From Dermacentor variabilis (taxonomy: Eukaryota > Arthropoda > Arachnida > Ixodida > Ixodidae), in NCBI RefSeq assembly GCF_050947875.1, contig NC_134574.1:152436934-152500933 (forward strand): a DNA stretch of 64,000 nt, written 5' to 3'. Each line of letters begins with the position of its first letter. Positions within the stretch are counted from its first letter, which is position 1. This document shows positions 1 through 9,216 of this stretch, one piece after another. The translations under genes were made by a program, and so were the position numbers. The notes below the pieces were generated by a model. That model had not been told where the DNA came from and ran no database searches. It worked only from the letters and a program-made list of their open reading frames with translations.

Positions 1-2009
1 GTCCGCCAGTATGTTCCCGCTATGCGGTGGAGCCACTCCTCGCGGGCGTAGGAGGCAAAACCCATGCGGTGTTCAATTGCTTTTTTGCCTTCGAGCTACA
101 TTCGCCAATTGTTCGCAAGCGCTGAGCAAAGTGGCACATTTTAATGTAGGCTACGCTCGAACCATTGGCGCAGCCGAAATAGAGCAGGGTTCCAATTCTC
201 CGAAATTTTGTTTTTATGCAATATATACACGCATATATAAACACGCGCACGAACGTATAAGGGGTAGGACCCCATCGATCGCCCGAAATAAAATCGTGAA
301 TATGCCCGTGGCTCGAGGAGCTGGAAATTTCGCGTGCAAACGCCCTGTACCTTGCCACAAAAGGCGCTGCAATGTTTTCCAGCAGGCATATGAAGTTTTC
401 TCACCGAGGCCGGAAGACAAGAAACGTTTTAAAGGGTGTTTAAATAAAACTTCACACACGTAAGATTGAGAATTATGTGAACGTGTTTTCGCTGCAAAAC
501 CCAGCCAATTAATGATCGTTGTCAAGGGAACTATCGCGCCTGTAATAATGTCAAGAACCGTTACCACAGCGTCATTCCTCACTAACCGTCGTTCAAAGCA
601 GCTACACGTAGATTTAAAAGCATTTCAAATGTTTCATGCACCCACTTTGTACAGAGCTTAATTTAACCATTCATTCATACCGCAGACTTAGCAGCTGCTT
701 AGTAGCAGCAAATCTTCATGGGGAAAAAGATTAAATATGGACAAGCCTCAAGATCAAATTCATTTCGTACAAGGGAATGGATGACGAATGGCTGCAGGCA
801 GAAGGGCAAGAGTGCTGTTTCTTGAAGCCTTGTGGTGCAGAATTAAAAGCAACTGGAAAGTCAAAAAGCTATGAAGAGTAACAACAGGTTATTTTTATTG
901 CGCTAATCACGTCAAGATGGCAAACTTCCAAAGTAATTATTCACGCATTGCAGACTCTAGTATGACACATTTTTCTTGATCTGTTCCCACTGCTCGGGTC
1001 AATTTGCTATAACGCAGTGCTTATTAAACATACCGACGTAATTTTACATTGCTCACGCCGACTAATGCCGATCGAACAAGCAAGATATTGCGGGCGGTAA
1101 ATGCTGAAGCTAGCATGCAGTTGTCTTGTAAGCGGGAGCACGCAAGGTTTTCGCTTACTACAAAACAGTGAACACTAGCACATCAATTAAAGTTAGATGA
1201 GAAAATCAGAAGGCCAACAAGAATTAAAAACAGTAGGAAAAAACCAGGGTGCAGCGGGAAAATTGTATCGGCTAGTACTTACTCTGTTTTGAAAACACTG
1301 TCCTAGAGTTGTCTAGTTGGTAAACTAACTTTCTTGGCGTATATGTGCAGCTTGACAAAGACATGTCGTTCATTCTTTGTCCCGCGTCTGTGGCGAGCTT
1401 CACATATACGCCGAAAAGCGCACAAGTGAGCAACCTTTCATGCCACCCGTACCCATCTCAGCGTTAACACGGGTGTTACTCGAGATAGATGTTGCTTTAG
1501 TGTACACAAGGCAAACTCACCAATGTAAATAAGGAGAACGCATTTGGCATTTTCTGGTCGCTTTCGGAGCTGGCCAGTCTCGGCTGATACGCAGTAGCCA
1601 TACGCGTCGCTGGCGCACGTCTGCCCGTTCGAGCGGCAGCGCGTGAGAAGCTTCGCCAGCTTCCGTGAGGTTTCTGCAGTTTGGTGCGTTGCGTCCCTTC
1701 ATACTGTAATACAAGTGTCAATATAATGTGTGCCGTAACATTTCACCGAGGTCCTTGGCTTGATATCGTCGAATAACGTACCTACAGCCCGGAGCCGATG
1801 AATGCAACGCACGCTCGACGGTAAGCTTATTGCAATGTCGATGGCACTGACGCAAACAACGAGTCGCATTCGAGCCCTTAAAGTTGGCTTCGGACGGTGC
1901 AGTTGAACATTTGACGTCATTTTGTAGCTCTCGGCGAATAGCGGTGCGAGCACCGCCGGAAAGGTTATGCGCAAGGGTGCTCCCTGCGGGAGCATATACA
2001 GGAACACCT
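1..2009. mobile_element. 2.1-kb terminal-inverted-repeat element, copy 1 (left end cut by window)
   Basis: This stretch aligns along its length, with gaps, to 9264-11351. Shared blocks include the Gly-Gly-rich segment near 240-330, the block at 360-450, the block at 1260-1480 and the right end at 1880-2009. The right end holds a degenerate terminal repeat (1966-2009) whose core ccctgcgggagcatatacag is the reverse complement of the left end of copy 2. The left terminus lies outside the window. I see no transposase; the ORFs across it are short, overlap on both strands and read through the inverted repeat. It is most simply a non-autonomous DNA transposon of unknown superfamily. Confidence 0.6.
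1334..1415. repeat. internal hairpin of TIR element, degenerate copy
   Basis: Arms at 1334-1365 and 1383-1415 are imperfect inverted repeats (ttggcgtatatgtgcagctt against the reverse complement of aagcttcacatatacgccga with one or two changes). The same structure is almost perfect in copy 2 at 10696-10776. It lies inside the element, not at its ends. Confidence 0.55.
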
Positions 2010-2749
2010 GCGTGCTCTAGGAAACCATCATGCCCGCGCGCGTGGCCGAGGGTGAGGACATCCGCGTCGTCTGCTACGACGGCCGCCATTGCGCCACCCG
2101 CCGCATATGGGTAGCAGGCGAAATACGCTACCGTTTGCGGTGTGCCGGATGCGTTCGGAAACAAGTGCAAGTTAGCGACCTTCTTTAATTTTGATGCTTG
2201 GACAGCACTTAGTACTCTTGTTGCCTAAAAGCTTATTAAGGAAACAATGTACTTTACATAAGCTGCCGAGCTGCGCACGTGTTATGTGCTAAAGGTTGAA
2301 GTAGACTTCGCTATATTAAAAACGAATCCCCTTCCGTATGCTGGAAAAGATATAGTTTCGATAAGGCTAGACTCTCACTTAATTACCTTGTAAACTCGAG
2401 ATTCCAAATACACGAAGAATCCTTTAAAGCACTTTTACATGTCAGCAGCAGCAGTATATGTATCTCAACACACAAATTTCAGTGTTGTTAGGCTACCTAA
2501 GCGCGATTATGGTGGCTTATCTTGATAAGTTAACAAACAATTTATTTATTTATTATAAATAGCATCATACGTATTGTGCACAGGATAAAGTGCTGAGGGG
2601 TAGTACAGTGCAAATGTTTTGCTAAGATGAAATGACAGCTTCTTTATCATTATTGTGCCTGCTCAAAGGATTGAAACATTGAATTTATAAACACCTGCCG
2701 TTCCCCCTAATGCCATCTGACGTTCGCTACCACCTCCTCCGCCTCATCA
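2010..2749. other. intergenic; possible second LINE 3' tail
   Basis: No gene seen. At about 2536-2700 the minus strand reads as a short 3'-UTR-like stretch ending in a TAAA-type simple tail (atttatttatttattataaa on the plus strand near 2541). This resembles the tail of the LINE that starts at 2750, so it may be the end of an older, 5'-truncated copy of a related element. The rest is unremarkable. Confidence 0.3.
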
Positions 2750-5700
2750 TTTATTTTATTTATTTATCTACTTCGTACATACTGCTAGCCTCCATTTGGA
2801 GGCTGTTTCAGGACATGGGAAAATACATTGCACCAAAGTATGAATGACAAGCTTATACGCTTGTTAATATTGCAACTTACAAGAAGACGTAGTTGAGCAA
2901 TGCAATAAGAGGGTGTGACCTTCCTCAGTCAGCCTTTAATGGTTAATGAACAGAAATACAGAAGCATAAGATAAATACCAAAAAAGTGCATCAAAACCAA
3001 TTATAGACAAAATGCGGTGTCTGTAGGCGATACTTATAAATGAAGATGCGTGCTCATAGAGATATTTTTCCAGCACAGGAAGAAAATCGTCAGGTGAGCA
3101 AATTACAATATCACTAGGTAATGAATTCCAGACTCTGATTGTCTGGGAAAGAAAGAATGCCTGAATGTGTCTATGTGAAACCTGTATTCCATTAAATGTT
3201 TAAGATGTTTAGTTCTAGTGTTTCGCTGTTCAGAAAAAGATACATATGCACCACTGTTTAATTTGTAGCCCCCGTTAAGGAGGTGGAGTAGAAACTTGAA
3301 GTGTAAGAATTTAGCACGCCTGCGAATAGTCGGGAGGCAAGCTTTATCAAGGAGTTCTGTCGGAGAATCATTACGGTTGTACCTATTATAAGTGAATCTG
3401 ATGGCTTTTCTCTGTATTGCTTCTAAGCGTTTTATGCACTCTGGTATGGGGGAACCAGAAAGTAATACCGTATTCTAGTATAGGACGAACGAATGAGGTG
3501 TAGGCTAGCATCTTAGTGCTTGGCGAGGCAGATATTAAAGAGTGTTTAAGTGAACAAAGTGTTGTGAATGCCTTAGAAGATATGTGTGACAAATGTTTGT
3601 CCCATTTCATATCAAATGATAGGACAATGCCCAAATATGTATAATTATCGACTATCTTTAATTTTTGCTGTTCGATCGTGTAGGTGAAATCTAGTGGGCT
3701 CTCATAAAACAGGCTTGTCTAAATTAATCTTCATTTATCATGCCTGACACCAATTTGCTGCTTGCTTAGGCTCGTGATTTAGTGTTACTTGATCAATATG
3801 GTTCCTAATCTCTCTATATTTAATGCAATCTGCAAACATGTGCATCGTTGATTTCATGCTACCAGCCATGTCATTAATGTAAAGTAAAAGGAGAATTGTT
3901 CTTAAGACTGTTCCTTGTGGTACTCCGGATGACACCTCTACCAAATCAGATTGCTGACTTTCGATCACTACGTACAGTAGTCCACCTGCAAGATAAGCGT
4001 TTATCCAGTTTCTTATGCTTCCAGATGCGAGAATGTGTTGTAGTTTGCCCAAGAATTTAGGATGGGATACCCGGTCGAAGACCATTGATAGATCTAAAAA
4101 TATTATGTCAGTCTGCCCGCGGTTATCAACTGTTAGAGCGAGATCATGCACAGTTTTTGTCAGCTGCGTAACAGTAGACAGTCCTTTTCTGAAACCATGT
4201 TGGTTGTTGCTGAGCAAGTCATTATCTTCCGCAAAGGTTACGATGTGTTTTAGTATGATGTGTTCGAGAATTCTGCAAGGTGTGCAAGTTAGCGAGATCG
4301 GTCTATAATTTGATGGGCTTGTTGCGTCACCTGATTTGAGAATCGGGGTAGCATTGTTATTTTCCAGTCTTTGGGCATGTCAGACTATTCTAGAGATTTT
4401 TTAAACATAAGTAAGAGGTATTTAGAGACCCATTCTGCGTATCTCTTGAGAAAAGTATACGGAGTCAAATCTTGGCCGCAAGATTTTTTAATGTCAATGT
4501 TGTCAAGTATACCTGATTCCGTTAGCTCTAGATCACCAAGTATGTCGCCTGTTCCCTTCGGCTGATGGTTTAAATCTGGTGAAGTTCTGTTGTCTTGTGT
4601 AAAAACGGATTTAAAATAGCTATTGAACTGATTTGCTCTTTGGAAAGCATCTTTAGGCGGCAAATTGCTTTGCTTATGCAGGTTCGCGTTAAAATATCTT
4701 CAAAATTTTTGAGGAGCTGTCTTGATAAAGTTGCTAAGTGTGACGTTCACGTACGTATGTTTTCTTTGTTTTATCGCTGCTCTCAACACATGTGCCAATT
4801 TGCTAATTTTCTCAGAGTAGCTGGGATTTGATGTCTTATTCTTAAGTTTCCTCAGCGTTGACGTTTTACGTTGCATATGTGCTATATTCCTTGTAATCCA
4901 AGGGTTTCTTTTTGAACTTTCTTTTTTTTTTTCATGGGTACAAAGTTTTATAAACGGTGCGGTACATAGGTTTTAAATTTCGACCATAATTCATCTATTG
5001 TGAGAGAATTATCATGGAAAAGACAAGAAAAATTGCGGTAGTGATAATCAAAAAGAACAAGAATGCTGGCATCATCTACGCTTTTCCAATCATATATTCG
5101 TGTGATCAATTTTTCTGAGCGCGCTGACGACGGCAGTGAAAGACAGCATTTGGTTGCCTTGTGGTACGAAATTCCATCAATAATTTTCCATGATATGTTC
5201 TCTACAGGAATGTTTTCACTCTCAAAATTAGATCAAGAATTGTGCTGCTCGATAAAGTGACACGTGTAGGTTATTGAATGATTTGCTTTAAACCACTATT
5301 GAAGGCCATATCAAGTAACGTCTCAGCGCTGTCCTTATCGACAACACCAGCATCGTACGAATCCCATTTTATACCTGGTAGGTGGTAATCCCCCGTAAGG
5401 ACAACCTTTTTGTCCCCTTGAAGGTCACGCTGCATGTAATCAGGCAATATATGTAATGGCTCCGGGCCACATTTCGGTGTTCTGTACATTGTACCAACAT
5501 AAAGGGAATATACGCCGATCGCGATCCTACAAAACAGTGCTTCTGGGCCGGTAATGTTAGTTAGAGGTGTGGTCCGAATGTCGTCTTTTGCTAAAATCGT
5601 GACGCCATCGCCACGTGTACATCTATCCTGACGAAGAACTATATAACCTGGAGGAAATATATTGTTGGTCAAGATACGTTATGAGAGCCAAGTTTCACTA

Positions 5701-5830
5701 ATGGTTATGATATCAGGTTCATGTTCAAGAAACAAGGCCTCAAGTTCTACCGTCTTATTAACGATACTCCTTACGTTGATATTCAGAATAGTTAGTTTTT
5801 TCTTAACTTAGCTGTTGCCGTTTGGCTGTT
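2750..5830 (-). mobile_element. CR1/jockey-like non-LTR retrotransposon, decayed
   Basis: On the minus strand the order is AP-type endonuclease (about 5815-5271), linker (4663-4385), reverse transcriptase (4217-3738), C-terminal region (3634-2950), then a 3' UTR ending in an ATAAA-type simple tail at about 2750. This is the ORF2 order of CR1/jockey-type LINEs. There is no poly(A) tail and no clear target-site duplication, as is usual for CR1-like elements. The ORF1 part is not recognised upstream of 5830, so the copy is probably 5'-truncated. Clade assignment is by motif style only. Confidence 0.8.
2950..5815 (-). pseudogene. LINE ORF2: endonuclease and reverse transcriptase pseudogene
   Basis: The endonuclease part (5672-5271) shows RGDGVTILAKDDI and LTGDYHLPGIKWDS, the expected metal- and DNA-contact motifs. 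A further piece upstream reads HEPDIITISETWL. The linker (4663-4385) reads DNIDIKKSCGQDLTPYTFLK. The RT (4217-3738) keeps QHGFRKG, FLDLSMVFDRVSH and GVPQGTVL, but the catalytic box is FADC (near 3836-3825) in place of FADD, so polymerase activity is lost. The C-terminal part keeps LGI-type and WNSLP motifs (about 3130-3110). Several frameshifts separate the blocks. The product would nick target DNA and reverse-transcribe the element's RNA. Confidence 0.82.
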
Positions 5831-5993
5831 CGAGGAGGCACTTTTTTTTACTAGTATTTTCTCACCTAATTCTTCATCCCATGCAAAGAGTTCTTCATTT
5901 ACTTTGATCTTATCAGTGCATTTAAAGCAGGTGCACAGTGCATTTAAAGCATGCACTGTGCAGGCCTACCTGACACATACATGTTATCACTCT

Positions 5994-6263
5994 ACCTTTA
6001 TGAAACCCGCCGTGGTTGCTCAGTGGCTATGGTGTTGGGCTGCCGAGCACGAGGTCGCGGGATCGAATCCCGGCCACGGCGGCCGCATTTCGATGGGGGC
6101 GAAATGCGAAAACACCCGTGTGCTTAGATTTAGGTGCACGTTAAAGAACCCCAGGTGGTCAAAATTTCCGGAGTCCTCCACTACGGCGTGCCTCATAATC
6201 AGAAAGTGGTTTTGGCACGTAAAACCTCAAATATTATTATTATTATTATTACCTTTATGAAAC
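5994..6263 (+). mobile_element. Ruka-type tRNA-derived SINE with 13-bp target duplication
   Basis: The SINE body is 6007-6250. Its head 6009-6080 can form a tRNA-like shape: gccgtgg at the 5' end pairs with ccacggc at the 3' end, and gatcgaatcc is a near-match to the pol III B box. The body carries the block ending in ggcacgtaaaacc and an ATT-repeat tail. A perfect direct repeat, acctttatgaaac, flanks it (5994-6006 and 6251-6263), which marks LINE-mediated insertion and a fairly young age. I recognise the family from ixodid ticks (Ruka). Confidence 0.92.
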
Positions 6264-6375
6264 GACACTTGGCTATTCCAGTGTACAGGCCATTTATCTG
6301 TGTGCATAAATGCTGCGCTGACAGAAGCAATTCCACAAATAAAACTTGTTGGGCTTGTTCATTTTCCGTCCTTGT

Positions 6376-6487
6376 GTTAACAGTGCCAAAAACGTAGATG
6401 GACACACGAGACGAGAAAACACCACGAGCGCTCGTGGCGTCGTCTTTTCGTCTCGTGTCCCCGTGTACGTTTTTTTGCGTTGTTAAC
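6376..6487. mobile_element. palindromic MITE-like element with TTAA flanks
   Basis: A nearly complete palindrome centred on ccacgagcgctcgtgg (6422-6437). The outer arms read gttaacagtgccaaaaacgt and the matching inverse. TTAA sits at both outer edges (6377-6380 and 6483-6486), leaving a core of about 102 bp. TTAA duplication is the signature of piggyBac-type transposition, so a piggyBac-mobilised MITE is plausible, but the terminal bases do not give a firm family match. Confidence 0.5.
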
Positions 6488-6773
6488 ACTAGTAAATAAA
6501 ACGTTCCATGGTAGTTGTTCAGTTCAATGTGAGCCCGCAAAGAAAATCACAATGGGATGTTAACAGACCGGTAAAATAAAAACGAATGCCTGAGTTGACA
6601 CTAAACCTCCATTTGTGCATGCAGTATGATTCGTGGCAAGAACTAGCAGTGACTTGGAAAAAAAATAATTAGATCAGCTGAGCTCACGTGCGCTTTCACG
6701 TAAGTCGTTTCAGTGAGTGAGCGTGGTCATGGATTTAGCCTGCTGTTGCAGTAATGCTTTCAATTTTTGCACT

Positions 6774-7041
6774 AAAGATTCGTGCGATAATAATTATATT
6801 TGGGGTTTTACGTGCCAAAACCACTTTCTGATTATGAGGCACGCCGTAGTGGAGGACTCCGGAAATTTTGACCACCTGGGGTTCTTTAACGTGCACCTAA
6901 ATCTAAGCACACGGGTGTTTTCGCATTGCGCCCCCATCGAAATGCGGCCGCCGTGGCCGGGATTCGATCCCGCGACCTCGTGCTCAGCAGCCCAACACCA
7001 TAGCCACTGAGCAACCACGGCGGGTTGAAAGATTCGTGCGA
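6774..7041 (-). mobile_element. Ruka-type SINE, minus strand, 14-bp target duplication
   Basis: The SINE body is 6788-7027 on the minus strand, close in sequence to the copy at 6007. The perfect direct repeat aaagattcgtgcga flanks it at 6774-6787 and 7028-7041. The tRNA-like head is at the high-coordinate end (ccacggcggg near 7015-7025). With the copy at 6007 it forms a tail-to-tail inverted pair about 540 bp apart. Confidence 0.92.
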
Positions 7042-7920
7042 ATAAAAGAAATCACTCTATTGCGCCGATGAAGGACCAGGTCTATCAGGCGTGATTCTAA
7101 AGCGGGCGTTACAGATTTCGTTCCATCAATAGCTTTGTCGCCAGGTCTCCGATTTCCAACAATGGACACAACAATGCACAATAGCGCGTGCTTTGTTTGT
7201 CATCTAAAAGACCCTGCTTCACAAGTATACCGACGGCGATACACACAAAGCGGGCAGGGGTCCGGCCTCGTGACGTTACCCATTTTAGAGCGCAGCTCTT
7301 TGACGTCCGTTCCTGGGTTTCGCGTCGTCGTCGGCGTTGTCGTCGGCCTCCTAACCAGCTCCGCCCCCCTTTCATCCCCCCAGCGCTAGCAGCGACCGAC
7401 TGATACCGCTGGATGCCGCTGACGCCGCTAGAGAGTCAAGATAACGTGACTGCATAGAACACCGTCGCCGCCATGCAGAAAGAGGAGGAAAGGGTCCCCC
7501 CCCCCCCCCTGTTCTTGTGTGGCGGATAGGGTGCTCTTCAGTTGCCGACGCGCCGGTTATTTCACGTAGGCCCCGGCACGTCGACGAATACGTGACCACC
7601 TTCCCACGGCTAGACCTGGTTCTTAGCGCTGCGGAAGCGAGGGTATCATATTGTTTGTGTCGGCATCGGCGGCGTTGTCCCTGAAACCAACTCCGCAGCT
7701 GGGGTTGACTCACTATTGGCGTCAGCGGCATCAGTCAGTCGCTGCTATCTCTTCCCTCCACCCTTTATCGTGTTGTCCGCTTGCTGCGCGCGCTTCTGCC
7801 CCCATCGTTTGCCGCTGGGTGTACACGCCGCCCCCCTCTTCCCTCTTCCTGCGAGTCACCGGTTGTCAAAGCGCCGGCTCGAACTTAAATCCTTTCTTCG
7901 CTCCTCCTCCAATGCAACCC
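7042..7920. other. GC-rich block without a convincing gene
   Basis: From about 7260 the sequence becomes GC-rich with runs of CGTCGTCGG-type triplets and a run of C at 7499-7511. Several ORFs of 70-160 codons overlap on both strands here. They are Arg/Pro/Ser-rich in every frame, as expected from base composition, so I do not call any as genes. The segment ggtttcgcgtcgtcgtcggc resembles a repeat common in tick DNA, from memory only. Confidence 0.4.
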
Positions 7921-8096
7921 CTGTGCGGTGGCAATCAGAGAGCCAGATCGGTGGCGGCGGATCTGTATATGTGCACCGCCCGAGCCGAAATTGCCGCTGC
8001 CGTTCGCCCTGTGCGGTGGCAATCAGAGAGCCAGATCGGTGGCGGCGGATCTGTATATGTGCACCGCCCGAGCCGAAATTGCCGCTGCCGTTCGCC
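7921..8096. repeat. perfect 88-bp tandem duplication
   Basis: 7921-8008 and 8009-8096 are identical by eye (unit starts ctgtgcggtggcaatcagag and ends ccgttcgcc). The period of 88 is not a multiple of three, so any frame across it shifts at the junction; this argues against coding. Identity implies a recent duplication. Confidence 0.92.
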
Positions 8097-8129
8097 ACTG
8101 CGAAATTATCTGCCAGTTCTTTCTGAGCC

Positions 8130-8303
8130 ATGAGCGAGACGACCGATGGAAGTCCTCCGTCTGCTGCTGATGCTGCTGCTGCTAAACGAGCTGCCAGAGC
8201 AGAGGCCCAGCGCCGTCGCCGTCAGAATCCAGAGGTGCGTGCCGCCGAAGCAGAAGCTTACCGTCGCCGCCGTCGAGATGATCCAGGAGTACGGGAAATA
8301 TAA
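8130..8303 (+). CDS. small Arg/Ala-rich ORF, unrecognised
   Basis: A 57-codon frame starts at ATG 8130 (context gagccATGagc) and stops at TAA 8301-8303. It begins MSETTDGSPPSAADAAAAKR and contains two related blocks: one with AEAQRRRRQNPEVR, then one with AEAYRRRRRDDPGVR. This 17-residue-like periodicity is protein-like and would form a basic helix, so the frame is less likely to be chance than its neighbours. It may be the N-terminal fragment of a longer repeat protein or a transposon-borne ORF. Base composition matches the GC-rich block around it. Function unknown. Confidence 0.35.
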   Translation: MSETTDGSPPSAADAAAAKRAARAEAQRRRRQNPEVRAAEAEAYRRRRRDDPGVREI

Positions 8304-8702
8304 AAAAAAATATGTGATAGCGCATACATGTGTTGCTCGATTTCTTTGCCTCAATCTATCGAAAAGGTGAAACAGCTTATTTGCTGCGCTCAAATTTCGC
8401 ATTAGGAAGTGACGTAATCGTCGGTAATTTTTTTTTGCAGTAACAGCTTAAGTTTTGTGATTAATCGCTGTGATTTCGTTAGATGGCCTCAAATGTCGAC
8501 CGAATCGTGGGCACGTGTGCATGAATAAATGAGCGCTGCTGCCAAGGTAAAACATTTCCACACAACAACACTGCTCTGAGACCCGCGGCAATACTTCTGA
8601 ATGTATTAGTACACTCGAAACCCTTTAACCAGAACGAAATGCCTACACGGGGGCTTTTGTATTCCATATAATACGCCGACCTCCTTGTCCGACGCATTTT
8701 CT

Positions 8703-8735
8703 CGGGGCATTCGGGTCGTTCCCCCGAATGCCCCG
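8703..8735. repeat. 13-bp perfect hairpin
   Basis: Arms cggggcattcggg (8703-8715) and cccgaatgccccg (8723-8735) with a 7-base loop. Isolated; no adjacent element recognised and no T-run to suggest a terminator. Confidence 0.6.
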
Positions 8736-8863
8736 TACAGTACACTGCACGACGTTTGACTGCCCGACGTTAGCCTACGCACCCAATAAAGAAATAATGG
8801 TGCGCTAAGTAATACAGGCTAATCAAATTACCGCGCAATATAAGAAAATAAATGTTTACTAAC

Positions 8864-9016
8864 GCTGCAAACGGACGATGTGTTCATTGGATAGCACTTG
8901 TCATGTTTGATTTTTACTGTCCAAAGAAGCCTTCTTTTCGAGTCTCTTGGACAGCGGTACAGGTTCCAGCCGTTCCTGGAATGATCGCTGCACTGTTTCA
9001 CGCAACACCCAGGCAT
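8864..9016 (-). CDS. THAP-type zinc-finger protein, first exon
   Basis: On the minus strand an ATG at 9016-9014 with context caccATGcc opens 51 codons beginning MPGCCVKQCSDHSRNGW and ending in TSSVCS. This matches the start of a THAP domain: C-x3-C near the N terminus, YRCPRD at the FPxD-like position, LLW, and the first half of the final C-x2-H. The frame runs into gttagt at 8863-8858, a good splice donor, exactly where the CSxHF motif would be cut. THAP domains bind DNA and occur in chromatin regulators and in P-element-type transposases. No later exon was found nearby. The usual Phe of the YRFP-like motif is Cys here. It may be a host gene, a pseudogene or a transposon exon. Confidence 0.6.
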
Positions 9017-9163
9017 GGTGACGAAAGCGAGCGTAAAGAACTGAAGGAAAACGAGCACTGACCTAACGCGCACGTCACGCACAAGTGACCAGTCGGAGGC
9101 GTCAAAATGGCGGTCACGCTGCCACGAAGGACGAGGAGGCGGCACCTGCGCGCGCCCTTTCAA
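9017..9163 (-). promoter_or_regulatory. candidate promoter/5' UTR of THAP exon
   Basis: The GC-rich segment just upstream of the THAP start has aaaatggcg (9104-9112), which fits the YY1-type core AANATGGCG, and a tgacgtg-like CRE half site. No TATA box is seen. This suits a TATA-less promoter, but short motifs like these occur by chance. Confidence 0.3.
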
Positions 9164-9216
9164 AAAGCTTACACCACTCTAAGCGGGGACGCGCGCGTAG
9201 AGGCACTCTAGCGCGT

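Noticed and set aside
6009..6080. tRNA gene call at the SINE head
   Set aside because: The cloverleaf-like segment is followed by the SINE body and repeats in seven places, with a changed B box; it is SINE, not a functional tRNA gene.
7651..8133. Overlapping 90-160-codon frames in the GC-rich block
   Set aside because: Present on both strands, Arg/Pro-rich from base composition, and the 88-bp duplication shifts their frame.
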